A stretch of 64,000 nt of DNA from Hippophae tibetana (lineage: Eukaryota; Streptophyta; Magnoliopsida; Rosales; Elaeagnaceae). The stretch spans positions 34,708,001-34,772,000 of the forward strand of contig CM072801.1 of assembly GCA_037013495.1 (NCBI GenBank). Direction: 5' to 3'. Each line of letters starts with the position of its first letter. Within the stretch, counting starts at the first letter, position 1. The notes beneath the pieces are model-generated. The model saw only the letters and a program-made list of their open reading frames with translations, was not told the origin of the DNA and made no database searches. Shown here piece after piece: positions 24,930 to 36,243 of this stretch. Position numbers and translations under genes: made by a program.

Positions 24930-26445
24930 AATTGAGAAATTCAATAGTAGGAGTTATTTCATTCTCTAGGAAATGAAGTTTTAGGAAGTATTAGTTAAAT
25001 AAGGGCTTGTTAAGATACTTGAAAGCAAGGATAAATTGTTAGAAAAATTGATTGATAAAGAAAAAGATACATTGATAGAAAATGCTCTCAATTCAATTAT
25101 CGTTGTCAAATGAGATACACCTTTACTCGATCACCTTGATGAATTTAATAAAATTATTCGTGATCTAAAAAATGGTGGTGTTAAAATTGATGATGTGGAT
25201 CATGTTTTAGTTCTATTATGTTCTTTACCTCATTCATTTGAACATTTTATTGATACCTTGTTATATGGGTAAGACACTATTTCTTTGGAGGATGTCAAAG
25301 TAGTTTTGAATTCCAGAGAGTTGAAGAAAAAAGGTGTCTATAAGAAACAATGATAATAGTAGTGGTTTATTTGTCAGAGGTAGAAATCAAGAAAAAGGCT
25401 CAAGCAACAATAAAGGTAATGCTAGATCCAAATCTAGAAAATGAAAGGATAAATGTAACTATTACCGTCAAGAAGGGCACTAAAAAGTAAATTGTCCAAA
25501 ACTCAAAGGTAAAGGAAAATCTACTACAACATCTTTTGGTAATAATGATGTTATTGGTGTTATAGATAGTTCTGGTTCCGATGGTGAAAATGTTCTATCA
25601 GTATCTATTGGTTCTCCAAGAAATGTTTGGATTATTGATTCGGGTTGTACCTACCATATGTGCCCTAATAGAGATTGGTTTGCTTCTCATCAGTCTTTGA
25701 AAGATGTTTTCCATGTTCTATATTTGAAAAAGAACTTGATATCTTTGGGTACTCTTGATTCATAAGGCTACAAGTATGTAGCTGAAGGTGGAGTTTTAAG
25801 AGTTAGTAAGGGTGTTCTCGTTGTTATTAAAGGGAAATTTTCGTGTGGTCTATATGTGCTTCAAGGTAGCACTATTATTGGTAGTGTTTTAGTTTCGTCC
25901 TCGTCAGATCAAGATTCAAATACTACTCGATTATGGCATATGCGATTAAGGAATATGAGTGAGCGAGGATGTTTATTTTGAACAAATTGGATTTGCTTGA
26001 TGGTCAGAAAACTAGTAAGCTTAATTTCTGTGAACATTGCGTCTATGGAAAGCATCCCAAGGTCAAGTTTAGTACAATTATCCATAAAACAAAAGGTAAT
26101 GTTAACTATATTCATTTAAATCTTTGGGGTTCTTCTCGTGTTATGTTTAGGTGTATTTTCTAAAGAACAAGAATGATGCATTCTCAAAATTTGTAAAATT
26201 CATGGCTTATATAGAAAATCAAACAGGTAAGAAAATCAAGCATTTGAGGACTAACAATGGTTTGAAATTTTGTGAAAGTCATTTTAACGAGTTATGTGAA
26301 AGAAATGGCATAATGAGACATCACACTATGCATCATACACCATATCAAAATAGAGTTGCAGAATGTATGAATATGACTCTCTTAGAAAAAGTTTGTTGTA
26401 TGCTCTTTGAAGCTTACTTGGATAAATTCTTTAGGGCTCGAGATT
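24930..26445 (+). pseudogene. Copia gag-protease-integrase, decayed; RT deleted
   Basis: Gag blocks are LLDHLDEFNKIIRDLKNGGV, CSLPHSFEHFIDTLLYG and DTISLEDVKVVLNSRELKKK. A knuckle remnant CNYYRQEGH has a tyrosine where the second cysteine should be. Protease is VWIIDSGCTYHMCPNRDWF near 25625, with the D-S-G triad present. The pre-integrase region (LWHMRLRNMSERG, CEHCVYGKHPKVKFST) is followed by an integrase core with GKKIKHLRTNNGLKFC and the HHTPYQNRVAECMNMTLLEK block up to 26445. The frame then enters the LTR directly (TGTTAAATTATGG), so the integrase end, RT and RNase H are missing. Many stops are present. Confidence 0.85.
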
Positions 26446-26510
26446 TGTTAAATTATGGCCCAAACACTTCAGACCCAAAATTCATTAAAAACTTTATCCC
26501 TCTACCTTAC
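26446..26510 (+). repeat. 3' LTR start, cut by LTR D
   Basis: The first ~65 bp of the copia 3' LTR (TGTTAAATTATGGCCCAAAC to ccttac), ending exactly where LTR D begins. Confidence 0.75.
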
Positions 26511-28496
26511 TCATAACTGTATTTTATATAGTTATTTTCACCTATTTTATTAATTAAAATTGTTATGTTCTTAATGTTTTTAGTTAATTTTAGTTTAATA
26601 AATTAGTATTTACTGTTTTTTATATTTTTTATGAAAATTAAATAATTTGTATCGAAAACGTACTAAATTGCAAATTTATGTCCAAAAATATAATTTCAAA
26701 TTAAAGAGTGTTTAATTGCAATTTATAAAAGTCGAAAATATAATTTAAATTAAATTCGGGCCTGATTTTAATTATTAAAAGTTTAAAAATTTAATTTAAA
26801 TTAGAAAATGGCTAAACTGTAATTAAAGAAAGTTTAAAATGTAATTTAAATTAAATTTGTCGGCCAAAATGAAATTTATTAAAGTTGATTTGTTTGCGTA
26901 GGAGAGAAGATAACACGCGCCATATACGGCGCGTGAAACATGGCCGTCCGATCATATACGCAACGGCAAGGATCCACGCGTCTCCACCAAACCTGACCAA
27001 AGTGAGTGGGTTCTCATTCTGTCAGACACGCGGCTCGGCGCCCGAGTGGGGCCTACCTACCGCGCAGGTCGGCGTGAAGTGGGACCCACGTGTCTGACGC
27101 GTCCAGCCGCTCTCCCCCACTTACGCGCGCCTCTGATCCCATGCGTTGGTCTCTGCGTGCAACCTGATTTTCAGCGAATTAAATTCAGCCACGTGTCCAC
27201 CTGAATCCTAACCTCGAATCAGCAATTGCCACGTGTCCTACTCTATTTTTCAGCCAATCATATGATGACACGTGGCATGTTATGATGAGCGCGAAAGCGT
27301 AGGATCAAGCCCATGTGTAACCGTTGTCTCCCGTGCTCTGATGTCCCTTGCGCCCGTTTCCCGTAGCCAATCAAAACCTACCACGTGTCCACATTAATTC
27401 CTTCAGCGAATCAGACACTGACACGTGGCATGCATAATGAATTAAAAAAATGCAGAATCGGTGCCCTGTCTCACACGTGATTTAATTAATATTTTCGATA
27501 TCGAAAATCGATACGCGTGATTTTTATTTTTCGATACAAAATTATTACGCGTTTTTATAAAAAAAAATGTAATATTTTAGATGTATTATTTTTAGCTATA
27601 AATAGGATATAAGATGATAGTTTTAAAAAGTTTTGGAGTTTTGGGTAGAGTTTAGTTTTCTTGTGTTGCTCGGTTTTGGACGGCAGAACACGCAGAAGCC
27701 ATTTTTTGGCTTTTGTTGTGTTCTACGTGTGCCAAATATTTGTTCTAAGTGTTGTTTTAATTTTTCTTCTTCTTCATCTTATTTTTGTGTATCTGTTGTA
27801 ATTTTTATTTTAATTTTATGAAGTAATTTAATTTTTCGAGGGTTGCATTTGATCTTAATTTATGAAGCTTTTATTTTAATTATTTTTGATAGATTTATAA
27901 GACGTTCGATTTGGTCGTTCTATTTTGTGCTTAATGCTTTTTGATTATTTACGAATCTTATCAAAACGATCCGTGGCACATAAATAAACTTGGAAGAGGC
28001 ATTTGTGTGTATATTGCTCGTAAATAGAAAGACATGTATGATGAAGGATAGGAATATACCCTAATTGTATGTGTGGCCATTTGAAAACTTAAAATGTAAT
28101 GAATCTCGGTGAATTTAATTCTCATAGAGATATAGTGAATTAATTTAACGAGGTGTGTTTGTACGGAGCTCGGAAGAGATGTATGAATAAAATTAGAAGT
28201 TTTCGGTTGACAAATTAAATGTACTAAAAAATATAAATCAAAAGAAAATAAAATGATTTGAGTTGATTAATTTGGTGAAAAATTGCAATCCTAGATTTCT
28301 TTTATTTTGTTTTTAGACTCTTTTCTTACATTTGTTACAATCAACGAATGTTTTGAATAAAATCGGAGAGAGATAATTTTAGTACTCAATAAACTGTAGT
28401 AACAAATCTCCATGGGAACGATAACTTACTTATCATATTATTACTTGTGACTGTGTATGCTTGCACGTTTTTTTGTGTGTTGTAAAATACACAACA
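26511..28496 (+). repeat. LTR D (5' LTR) with G-box array
   Basis: Starts TCATAACTGTATTTTATATA (TG decayed to TC) and ends ...aaaatacacaaca, five bases before the primer site. U3 contains six CACGTG cores at 27087, 27190, 27230, 27269, 27382 and 27422, followed by a TATA box at 27597 (tataaatagg). U5 has the cggaagagatgtatga block shared by copies B, C and E. Confidence 0.9.
27087..27427 (+). promoter_or_regulatory. G-box (CACGTG) array in LTR U3
   Basis: Six perfect CACGTG palindromes in 340 bp, embedded in CCACGTGTC or GACACGTGGCA contexts, most accompanied by an AATCA/CAATCA motif. Spacings of 40, 39 and 40 bp recur within two groups. LTR E keeps five of them (31343, 31383, 31422, 31535, 31575). 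Such sites bind plant bZIP and bHLH factors; the array lies 170 bp upstream of the TATA box. Confidence 0.75.
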
Positions 28497-28502
28497 AGTT
28501 TT

Positions 28503-28520
28503 TGGCGCCGTTGCCGGGGA
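28503..28520 (+). other. Primer-binding site, tRNA-Asp type
   Basis: TGGCGCCGTTGCCGGGGA is complementary to the 3' end of plant tRNA-Asp and is six bases downstream of LTR D. The Athila-like element at 39058-52388 uses the same site on the other strand. Confidence 0.9.
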
Positions 28521-28611
28521 TTTGGTAACTATTTTCATTGTTGATATTAATACCAATCAATCTGATTTTAATTCAAAAAAAAATTATTATTGTTGTTTAT
28601 GTTTGTTTGTT

Positions 28612-29200
28612 TAGATTATTTTTCAATTTTCTCGTAAGTTGAGATTTTGTTCACACACAAATCTTAACTTACAAAAAGAAAAAAAACAACATTTTTATTT
28701 TTGCTTGTTTAATTTATTTTTCAATTTTCTCGTAAGTTAAGATATTGTTTGACACACAAATCTTAACTTACAACAAGAAAAATAAATATTTTTTGTTTAT
28801 TGTTTCTTATTTTCTGTATTTTTCAAGTAAGTTGAGATTTTGTTGGACACACAAATCTTAACTTACAAAAAGGAAAAAAAATCATTTTTTTTGTTTTGCT
28901 TATTGTTTCTTGTTTAATTTATTTCTCCATTTTCTAATGAGTTTAGATTTTGTTTAACACACAAATCTTAACTTAACAAAAAGAAAAAAATACATTATTT
29001 TTATTTTTGTTTATTTAGTTTATTCTTCAATTTTCTCGTGAGTTGAGATTTTGTTTAACACACAAATCTTAATTCACATAACGAAAAAAAAACAAAAAAA
29101 AATTTGTTATTTATTGTTGTTATTGTTGGCTTAATTTATTTTTCAGTTTTCTCGTAAGTTGAGATTTTGTTGACACACAAATCTTAACTAACAAAAAGAA
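28612..29200 (+). repeat. Six hairpin-forming tandem repeats
   Basis: Six copies, about 94-115 bp apart, of a unit centred on gtaagttgagatttt - loop - aaatcttaacttac. The hairpins lie at about 28634-28673, 28732-28773, 28826-28866, 28938-28976, 29036-29078 and 29153-29193. Each pairs AAGTTGAGATTT with AAATCTTAACTT (one G-U pair) over a loop of about 10-14 nt containing CACAC. T-rich spacers with caattttctcg precede each stem. Confidence 0.85.
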
Positions 29201-30661
29201 AAATAATTGAGAAGTCTAGCTGATGACTATAAATCAAGCGCTTCTTAGGAGGCAACCCATGTGTTTTATTTTATTTTATTTTTCGCATTTATTAGTTTTT
29301 TTTATATATTTTGTTATATTAATTTATTTTTTCTCGTAGGTGCAATTTGGAAGAAATGAAGCTATTTTGAATTTACCATTCAAACAAACCAGGAAGTTTA
29401 TTTAAACCATTCTCATATGTTCTTTAACTTTCACACATTGAGGACAATGTGTATATTAAGTTTGGGGGTGGTAGATATATTAAACTTAATTGAAATATTT
29501 TCTGGATGTTATTGCTTGTGAATTGTTTTTTGTTTGGTTGATTGAAGATATTATGCGATGAATAGTGATTTAATTTTATTTCTTTGTTTTAAATGATGCA
29601 TAGCTCCTTGAAAAAGTTGAATATTGTCTAAGCGATGAATAATTTTTACGTATGTTGCATTTTTACAAATTAAAATATTTATGATCACTTGTCTTGAATT
29701 TTGAATTGCTATGGTAATTTAGAAAATGCTTATGTGAGTATTGAATTTGACTAATATTTGTGGTATCACTGTGCTTAGAATTTGTTTGATTTTCTCTCGA
29801 GGAGAAATTATAGATAACATTTAACTAAGAAAATGATTTAGGCCATCTTTGGATCGTTTGAGCCTTTCTATCTACCTTCACATGCTTTATCTAGATTATA
29901 CCCCTTTGAGCTTAAAAGTTTATATATATATTTTTATTTCATTTCAAAAGCCTACTAATATATATATATATATATATATATATGTGGAGATATATCTATT
30001 TTTCTTATCGAACTAACATGTGACAATTGTTAGTAAATATTTAATGATATATCGGAGAAAAAAAAGAGGATACTGAAAAAAAAAATTTGAAAAGAAAAAG
30101 GAAAAAAAAAGAAAAAAAAGAAAAAAAAACAGAAATGAAAAAAAAGGGTTATTGTATGTGATGTTAAATCCCAAATTGGGAAGTATTTATTGTGATGATA
30201 GAAGATCTCTTGTTTCAATCCTAAAATGTTGTTTAGGAAAAATTGAGCTAAATATATCTTTTATCCTACCTTTACCTAAGCTATACATTACAAGCTTATC
30301 AAAGTCCTATTGATTTTTGGTTGTGTTTGTCTACATTAGTGGAGAGAGAAATGAAAAATAAACATATGAGAATTGTGATTTCATTAAAATCTGTTTGATT
30401 TTATATTTGCATAAACTGATCCGGATTGCATGCGACTAAAAATGAAAAGACGTCACACACACACTAGAATTCATTGTGAAAATGGAATATATTTTTAAAT
30501 TGATTTTGATACTTAGATAAAATTCTTTTCTTTCTTTGAGTTATGTAAATTGGAATGACTAAAAAAGAAATATTTTGAAAATCACTATTTTAAATGTAGT
30601 TATTTTGTTTTATTTCTTTTCTTTTGCTCGAGAACTAGCAAAAACTTAAGTTTGGGTGTGT
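29201..30661 (+). other. 3' part of the LARD internal region
   Basis: Non-coding. TAGGAGGCAACCC lies at 29246-29258, ACATTGAGGACAATGT at 29435-29450 and TTTGGGGGTGG at 29461-29471; all three have counterparts in the same order downstream of pol in the Athila-like element. Then follow AT-rich DNA, a (TA)n tract at about 29950-29984, a purine tract at 30056-30150, and aagtttgggtgtgt just before LTR E as the probable polypurine primer. Confidence 0.7.
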
Positions 30662-32656
30662 TGATAAGTGTATTTTATATAGTTATTTTTACCTATTTTA
30701 TTAATTAAAATTGCTATGTTCTTAATGTTTTTAGTTAATTTTAGTTTAATAAATTAGTATTTACTGTTTTTTATATTTTTTTATGAAAATTAAATAATTT
30801 GTATCGAAAACGTACTAAATTGCAAATTTGTGTCCAAAAATATAATTTCAAATTAAAGAGTGTTTAATTGCAATTTATAAAAGTCGAAAATATAATTTAA
30901 ATTAAATTCGGGCTTGATTTTAATTATTAAAAGTTTAAAAATTTAATTTAAATTAGAAAAGGGCTAAACTGTAATTAAAGAAACTTGAAAATGTAATTTG
31001 AATTAAATTTGTGGGCCAAAATGAAATTTATTAAAGTTGATTTGTTTGTGTAGGAGAGAAGATACCACGCGCCATATACGACGCACGAAACGTGGCCGTC
31101 CGGTCATATACGCAACGGCAAGGATGCGCGCGTCTCCATCAAACCCGACCAAAGTGAGTGAGTTCTCATTCTGTCAGACACGCGGCTCGGCGCCCGAGTG
31201 GGGCCCACCTACCGTGCAGGACAGCATACAGGTGGGACCCACATGTCTGACGCGTCCAACTGCTGTCCCCCACGTACGCGCGTCTCTGATCCCATGCGTT
31301 GGTCTCTACGTGCAACCTGATTTTCAGCGAATTAAATTCAGCCACGTGTCCACCTGAATCCTAACCTCGAATCAGCAATTGTCACGTGTCCTACTCTATT
31401 TTTCAGCCAATCATATGATGACACGTGGCATGTTATGATGAGCGCGAAAGCGCAGGATCAAGCCCATGTGTAGCCGTTGTCTCCCGTGCTCTGATGTCCC
31501 CTGCGCCCGTTTCCCGTAGCCAATCAAAAGCTGCCACGTGTCCACATTAATTCCTTCAGCGAATGAGACGCTGACACGTGGCATGCAAAAATGAATTAAA
31601 AAAATGCAGAATCGGCGCCCTGTCTCAAGCGTGAATTAATTAATATTTTCGATATCGAAAATCGATACGCGTGATTTTTGTTTTTCGATACAAAATTATT
31701 ACGCGTTTTTATAAAAAAATATAATAAAATATGTAATATTTTAGATGTATTATTTTTAGCTATAAATAGGAGATAAGATGATAGTTTTAAAATGTTTTGG
31801 AGTTTTGGGTAGAGTTTAGTTTTCTTATGTTGCTCGGTTTTGGACGACAGAACACGTAGAAGCCATTTTTTGGCTTTTGTTGTGTTCTACGTGTGCCGAA
31901 TATTTGTTCTAAGTGTTGTTTTAATTTTCCTTTTTCTTCATCTTATTTTTCTGTATCTGTTGTAATTTTTATTTTAATTTTATGAAGTAATTTAATTTTT
32001 CGAGGGTTGCATTTGATCTTAATTTATGAAGCTTTTATTTTAATTATTTTTGATAGATTTATAAGACGTTCGATTTGTTCATTCTATTTTGTGCTTAATG
32101 CTTTTTGATTATTTACGAATCTTATCAAAACGATCCGTGACACATAAATAAACTTGGAAGAGGCATTTGTGTGTATATTGCTCGTAAATAGAAAGACATG
32201 TATGATGAAGGATAGGAATATACCCTAATTGTATGTGTGGCCATTTGAAAACTTAAAACGTAAATCTCTCGGTGAATTTAATTCTCATAGAGATATAGTG
32301 AATTAATTTAACGAGGTGTGTTTGTACGGAGCTCGGAAGAGATGTATGAATAAAATTAGAAGTTTTCTGTTGACAAATTAAATGTACTAAAAAATATTAA
32401 TCAAAAGAAAATAAAATGATTTGAGTTGATTAATTTGGTGAAAAATTGCAATCCTAGATTTCTTTTATTTTGTTTTTAGACTCTTTTCTTACATTTGTTA
32501 CAGTCAACGAACGTTTTGAATAAAATGAGAGAGAGATAATTTTAGTACTCAACAAACTGTAGTAACAAATTTCCGTGGAAACGATAACTTACTTATCATA
32601 TTATTACTTGTGATCGTGTATGTTTACACGTTTTTTTGTGTGTTGTAAAATACACA
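30662..32656 (+). repeat. LTR E (3' LTR)
   Basis: Starts TGATAAGTGTATTTTATATA and ends ...aaaatacaca, with the same layout as LTR D and about 97% identity by eye. The TATA box is at about 31762. The next seven bases, agttttt, match the bases that follow LTR D inside the element, before a jump to copia sequence. Confidence 0.9.
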
Positions 32657-32670
32657 AGTTTTTATGGTGT

Positions 32671-32799
32671 GACATCACACTATGCATCATACACCATATC
32701 AAAATAGAGTTGTAAAATGTATGAATATGACTCTCATAGAAAAAGTTTGTTGTATGCTCTTTAAAGCTTACTTGCATAAATTCTTTTCGGCCGGAGATT
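32671..32799 (+). pseudogene. Duplicate of the copia integrase end
   Basis: Second copy of the integrase tail and PPT region found at 26317-26445 (HHTPYQNRVVKCMNMT). Across the whole 194-bp duplicate (32671-32864 versus 26317-26510) I count 13 differences and no indel. Confidence 0.85.
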
Positions 32800-33440
32800 T
32801 GGTAAATTATGGCCCAAACACTTTAGTCCCAAAATTCATTAAAAACGTTATCCCTCTACCTTACCTATATATATATATATATATATGTTATATATATATT
32901 CAACAGCAATTGCTTAAATCGAAAAGAAAAGTAAAGTGTTGTCAAATAGAGAAAAATAATATAAGCTACTTGGGATTTTAGCCAAAGAATCAGCCACTAG
33001 TCTTCTACTCTTCACTTGTGTTTTCTAATTTCTGTTATCATCTCCTTCCCAAGCAGGATAACTTAGAAGGGTTTTCCAATTTCCATTAATTATTTCCTTG
33101 TTGCATATTCACCATTGTCTTCACTCTTCGAGTTTTCATCAAGAGCAGATTAAAAGAAAGGTCATATGCAATAAGTTCTTTTGTATAGTAATATTTGATT
33201 TAATAATAAATTTATTAATTTATCTTGTTATATATTATTAGTAAATTAAAGAGAGTTATTTTTAAAGAGTATTTTTATGTTTTGATATATTTTGTGAAAT
33301 TTTTTAAATATTAACGTTTGTATCTTTATTTAATTATTAGTGATTTTTTTTCAAAATATCGTAGATAATAGAGTAAATTTTTCATATTAAAATATTAAAT
33401 TCCTTAAATTATATGTTATTTATTTTTCTCATTATTGTAT
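32800..33440 (+). repeat. 3' LTR of the third copia element
   Basis: Starts TGGTAAATTATGGCCC and matches the 5' LTR at 24078-24700, including the (TA)n tract (32866-32886) and ttttccaatttccatt. It stops matching at about 33440, short of the 5' LTR end. Confidence 0.75.
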
Positions 33441-34095
33441 CATAATTAAATGGTGAATGGTTAACGTAATATACTCCAATTCCTGCACTTATCCAAACCA
33501 ACGAAACCGGTTTCTTCAGTTTTGAACGACATGGCATGTGACAGCAGAAGACAACGCCATTTTAGGCCTAGCATTCAACCTTGTAACCTTCACGTACATG
33601 CTTCTCATTTCTCTACTCGTTTTTATCTGGGGGTGAAAGACGAAGATGGACCGTTCAAAAATACGAAAATAAATGAAAAACCTAAAAATGAAAAACTCAA
33701 TACGGAAACAAATCAAGAACAGAGAAGAAGAAAACAAAGGAAAAAAATTCAACGCGATAAAGAAAGAGTAGTGATAAAAAAAAATTAAACAAAAAGATAA
33801 AGAAACTGAAACATATTCACAAAAAATCATAACAAATTACAGAGAAAACAATGGAATCATCAGAAAGAAATAAAAGGTAAGACGATTAACGAACCTGCTA
33901 CAGCTGAAACTCTTACCTGATGAAGCGCACGTACTGAACTTTAGCATGTGTACGAACGTAAAGGCTGATGAATGCACGACGACTGAATGTTCTATGTAGA
34001 AGAAAGAAACTCGAATGGATCTAGTGTCAAGGTTAAAACTGTAAAATACGAGTAGACTACGACATCGCTATTCGAGTTTTGAAAAATATGAATAG
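33441..34095. other. GC-richer block, possible host gene 5' region
   Basis: Clearly less AT-rich than both flanks and not similar to any repeat in the window. On the minus strand a stretch ending cgcttcatcag is followed by gtaagagtttcag, a good 5' splice site, with a T-rich tract further on. This could be the untranslated first exon and intron of a decayed or truncated gene. No protein is recognisable. Confidence 0.25.
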
Positions 34096-36243
34096 GAGTA
34101 AAACTCCGTCCATATAGTGTCATTTATTCTTGAGCTATTGATTAATATAAGGGGTAAAAAGTAAGTTTACTATGTATACTTGATTATGTTTTAGATAATA
34201 TTACAAGCCAAATATTAAAAACATATAATGGTAATTTTTTTAATCGAATATAAAAACTATAATAAAAAAGATAATTTCAATTAATTATATTAAAAGAAGG
34301 AGTTTCAATTAATTATAATCAAATAGTATATTGAAAAAGATAATACTTACAATTATAATAGACTATATATATCAAGTTTAAATATTGATATTATAATTTG
34401 TAATTATTCATTAAAGGAATAATTTATATAAAATTTATATAATTTGATTGTAATTATTTTTGTAGGTGTATAAAATTAAAATATAAAATTTCAATACTAA
34501 ATATATAAGTATTCATTAACATTTATGATAAATACACATATCCAAGTATATTAAATTTTTAACTTTAAAGACTTTATTAAATTAATCACATTATAAAAAT
34601 AATAATTTTATTTTTAAGTTAAATTATTTTTTAAAATGTAATATTTTACTAATAAGAAAATTATACTGCCTGATTTTCCCTCAAAGTTCAATTTCTTCTT
34701 TATCTTTTTTGTTTTTTGGCAATATTATAATTTAGGTTTTCATAAATTAATGGTTTAATTTTTTTGGTATTATCTGATTTTTTCTTATAAAAATTTAAAC
34801 GTATATATATATATATATTGTAATGTTATTTTAAATTTTTAATTATATCTATTATATTATTTTATTTATTATTTAAAAATATAAATTAATTCAAAAAATG
34901 GAGCATTTACATAGCACGTGTCCTGTCTCTAGTGGTAGTTAAATGTTGATTTAAATTGAAAAACTTTAAAAAAATCATAAAATTAATACCATTAAAACTT
35001 ATAATAATAAACATAATATTTTTTAATGTTAATTTATATATCTTTTAATTTAAAATAAAAATATAATTTTTATTATTATGAGTTTTAAAAATATTATTTT
35101 ATATAAAAAAAATTGAAAAAAAAGTGTTTCGGGCGTAGTCATCTTCAAAAATTATAAACCTCAAAATAATATAAAATGAATGTTGTTACTACTCACTTTC
35201 CACATTTCAAACGCGTCCTTATCATTTGTAAAATAAAAAATTGAAAAACAAAATTAAGCACCTTAGACACGTCAACACTAAGGCTGGTATGAATTGTCCA
35301 TGGCATGAGGACGTTGATTTTTGTTGTTTCATCAAAATTGAAATCATACTATTTTAATTTATTGATAAAGTTGTATTAATTTAATTATATTAAACAAAGT
35401 GAACCAACTATAATTTTAATTTGAAAATAAGATTAATCACCGTCAATAAATATCAATATCTGAATGAGGACATTTTTTTTGACATACAATCATTTCTACG
35501 CAACTATTTCCTGATAATTTTAATTTTGTTTTCGTCAAATGGCACTACAATATATATCGGTACAACTTCGTATGAATTAAAATTTGATAAATAAAGTTTA
35601 TTAATTATCTTAAATTTATTAATTTTTAGGACTAACTGTTGGTAAGAGATTCTTTTATTGTAGTTCATTAAAAGTATGAAACATTATTTGTTTATATGAT
35701 GTTTATTTAATAAAATACTAGTTAAAATAATATAAAAATCAATACATTATAAAATTATTTTATAATCAATCTCGACTAAAACCCATAAATTAGTATATGA
35801 GATATGTAATTCCTTGAGTTTTTATTGGTATTTTCGTGAGTAAAACACAAGGTTTGTTTTATTTACTTAATATTTTATTAACATTTATATAAGATGAGTT
35901 AGTGAGTGTTAATAATGAATATACACATAATTGGTTATACATTGAATGTTTCAGCTTTATACACACTACAAAGGTTGGTTAGTTTGTTAGTATGCATAGT
36001 AGGTGACTTTTTGTGTTTTTGTTTAAATTATTTTATGGGTATTTGTGAAAAATTGTTTGGCAAAGTTTTAAACAAAAAATGTAATTTTGTGTGCTTTTCG
36101 ATGGTCTAGACATCCTCTCACCACCCTAGGTGATAAGTGTGTAATGATCATTACCCTCTCCAGGTGGATTAATTTCATAGATATCCCCAAACTTTAAAAA
36201 TCTTCAAAAATATTCTTGAAATATAACATAAGTTAAATCTAAC
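34096..36243. other. AT-rich DNA, nothing recognised
   Basis: Low-complexity AT-rich sequence with a short (TA)n at 34801-34819. The small open frame near 35906-36109 shows no domain and a composition typical of chance. Confidence 0.4.

Larger units (their letters stand above)
26511..32656 (+). mobile_element. Non-autonomous LTR element (LARD-like), Athila/Tat-type signals
   Basis: Two ~2.0-kb LTRs (D 26511-28496, E 30662-32656), about 97% alike by eye, flank a 2.2-kb internal region with no coding capacity. The primer site TGGCGCCGTTGCCGGGGA at 28503-28520 fits plant tRNA-Asp, as in Athila-type gypsy elements. The internal region holds six hairpin-forming tandem repeats, a GGAGGCAACCC motif, the palindrome ACATTGAGGACAATGT followed by TTTGGGGGTGG, and a polypurine-like tract before LTR E. 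It must have relied on proteins from another element. No matching 5-bp target duplication is found. Confidence 0.85.

Noticed and set aside
28612-29200. Regularly spaced repeats suggesting a CRISPR-like array
   Set aside because: Plant retroelement context, long variable T-rich spacers and degenerate repeats; it is a tandem hairpin array in an LTR element.
33522-33788. 88-codon open frame (Lys/Glu-rich C-terminus)
   Set aside because: No domain, the opposite strand is also open, and composition explains it.
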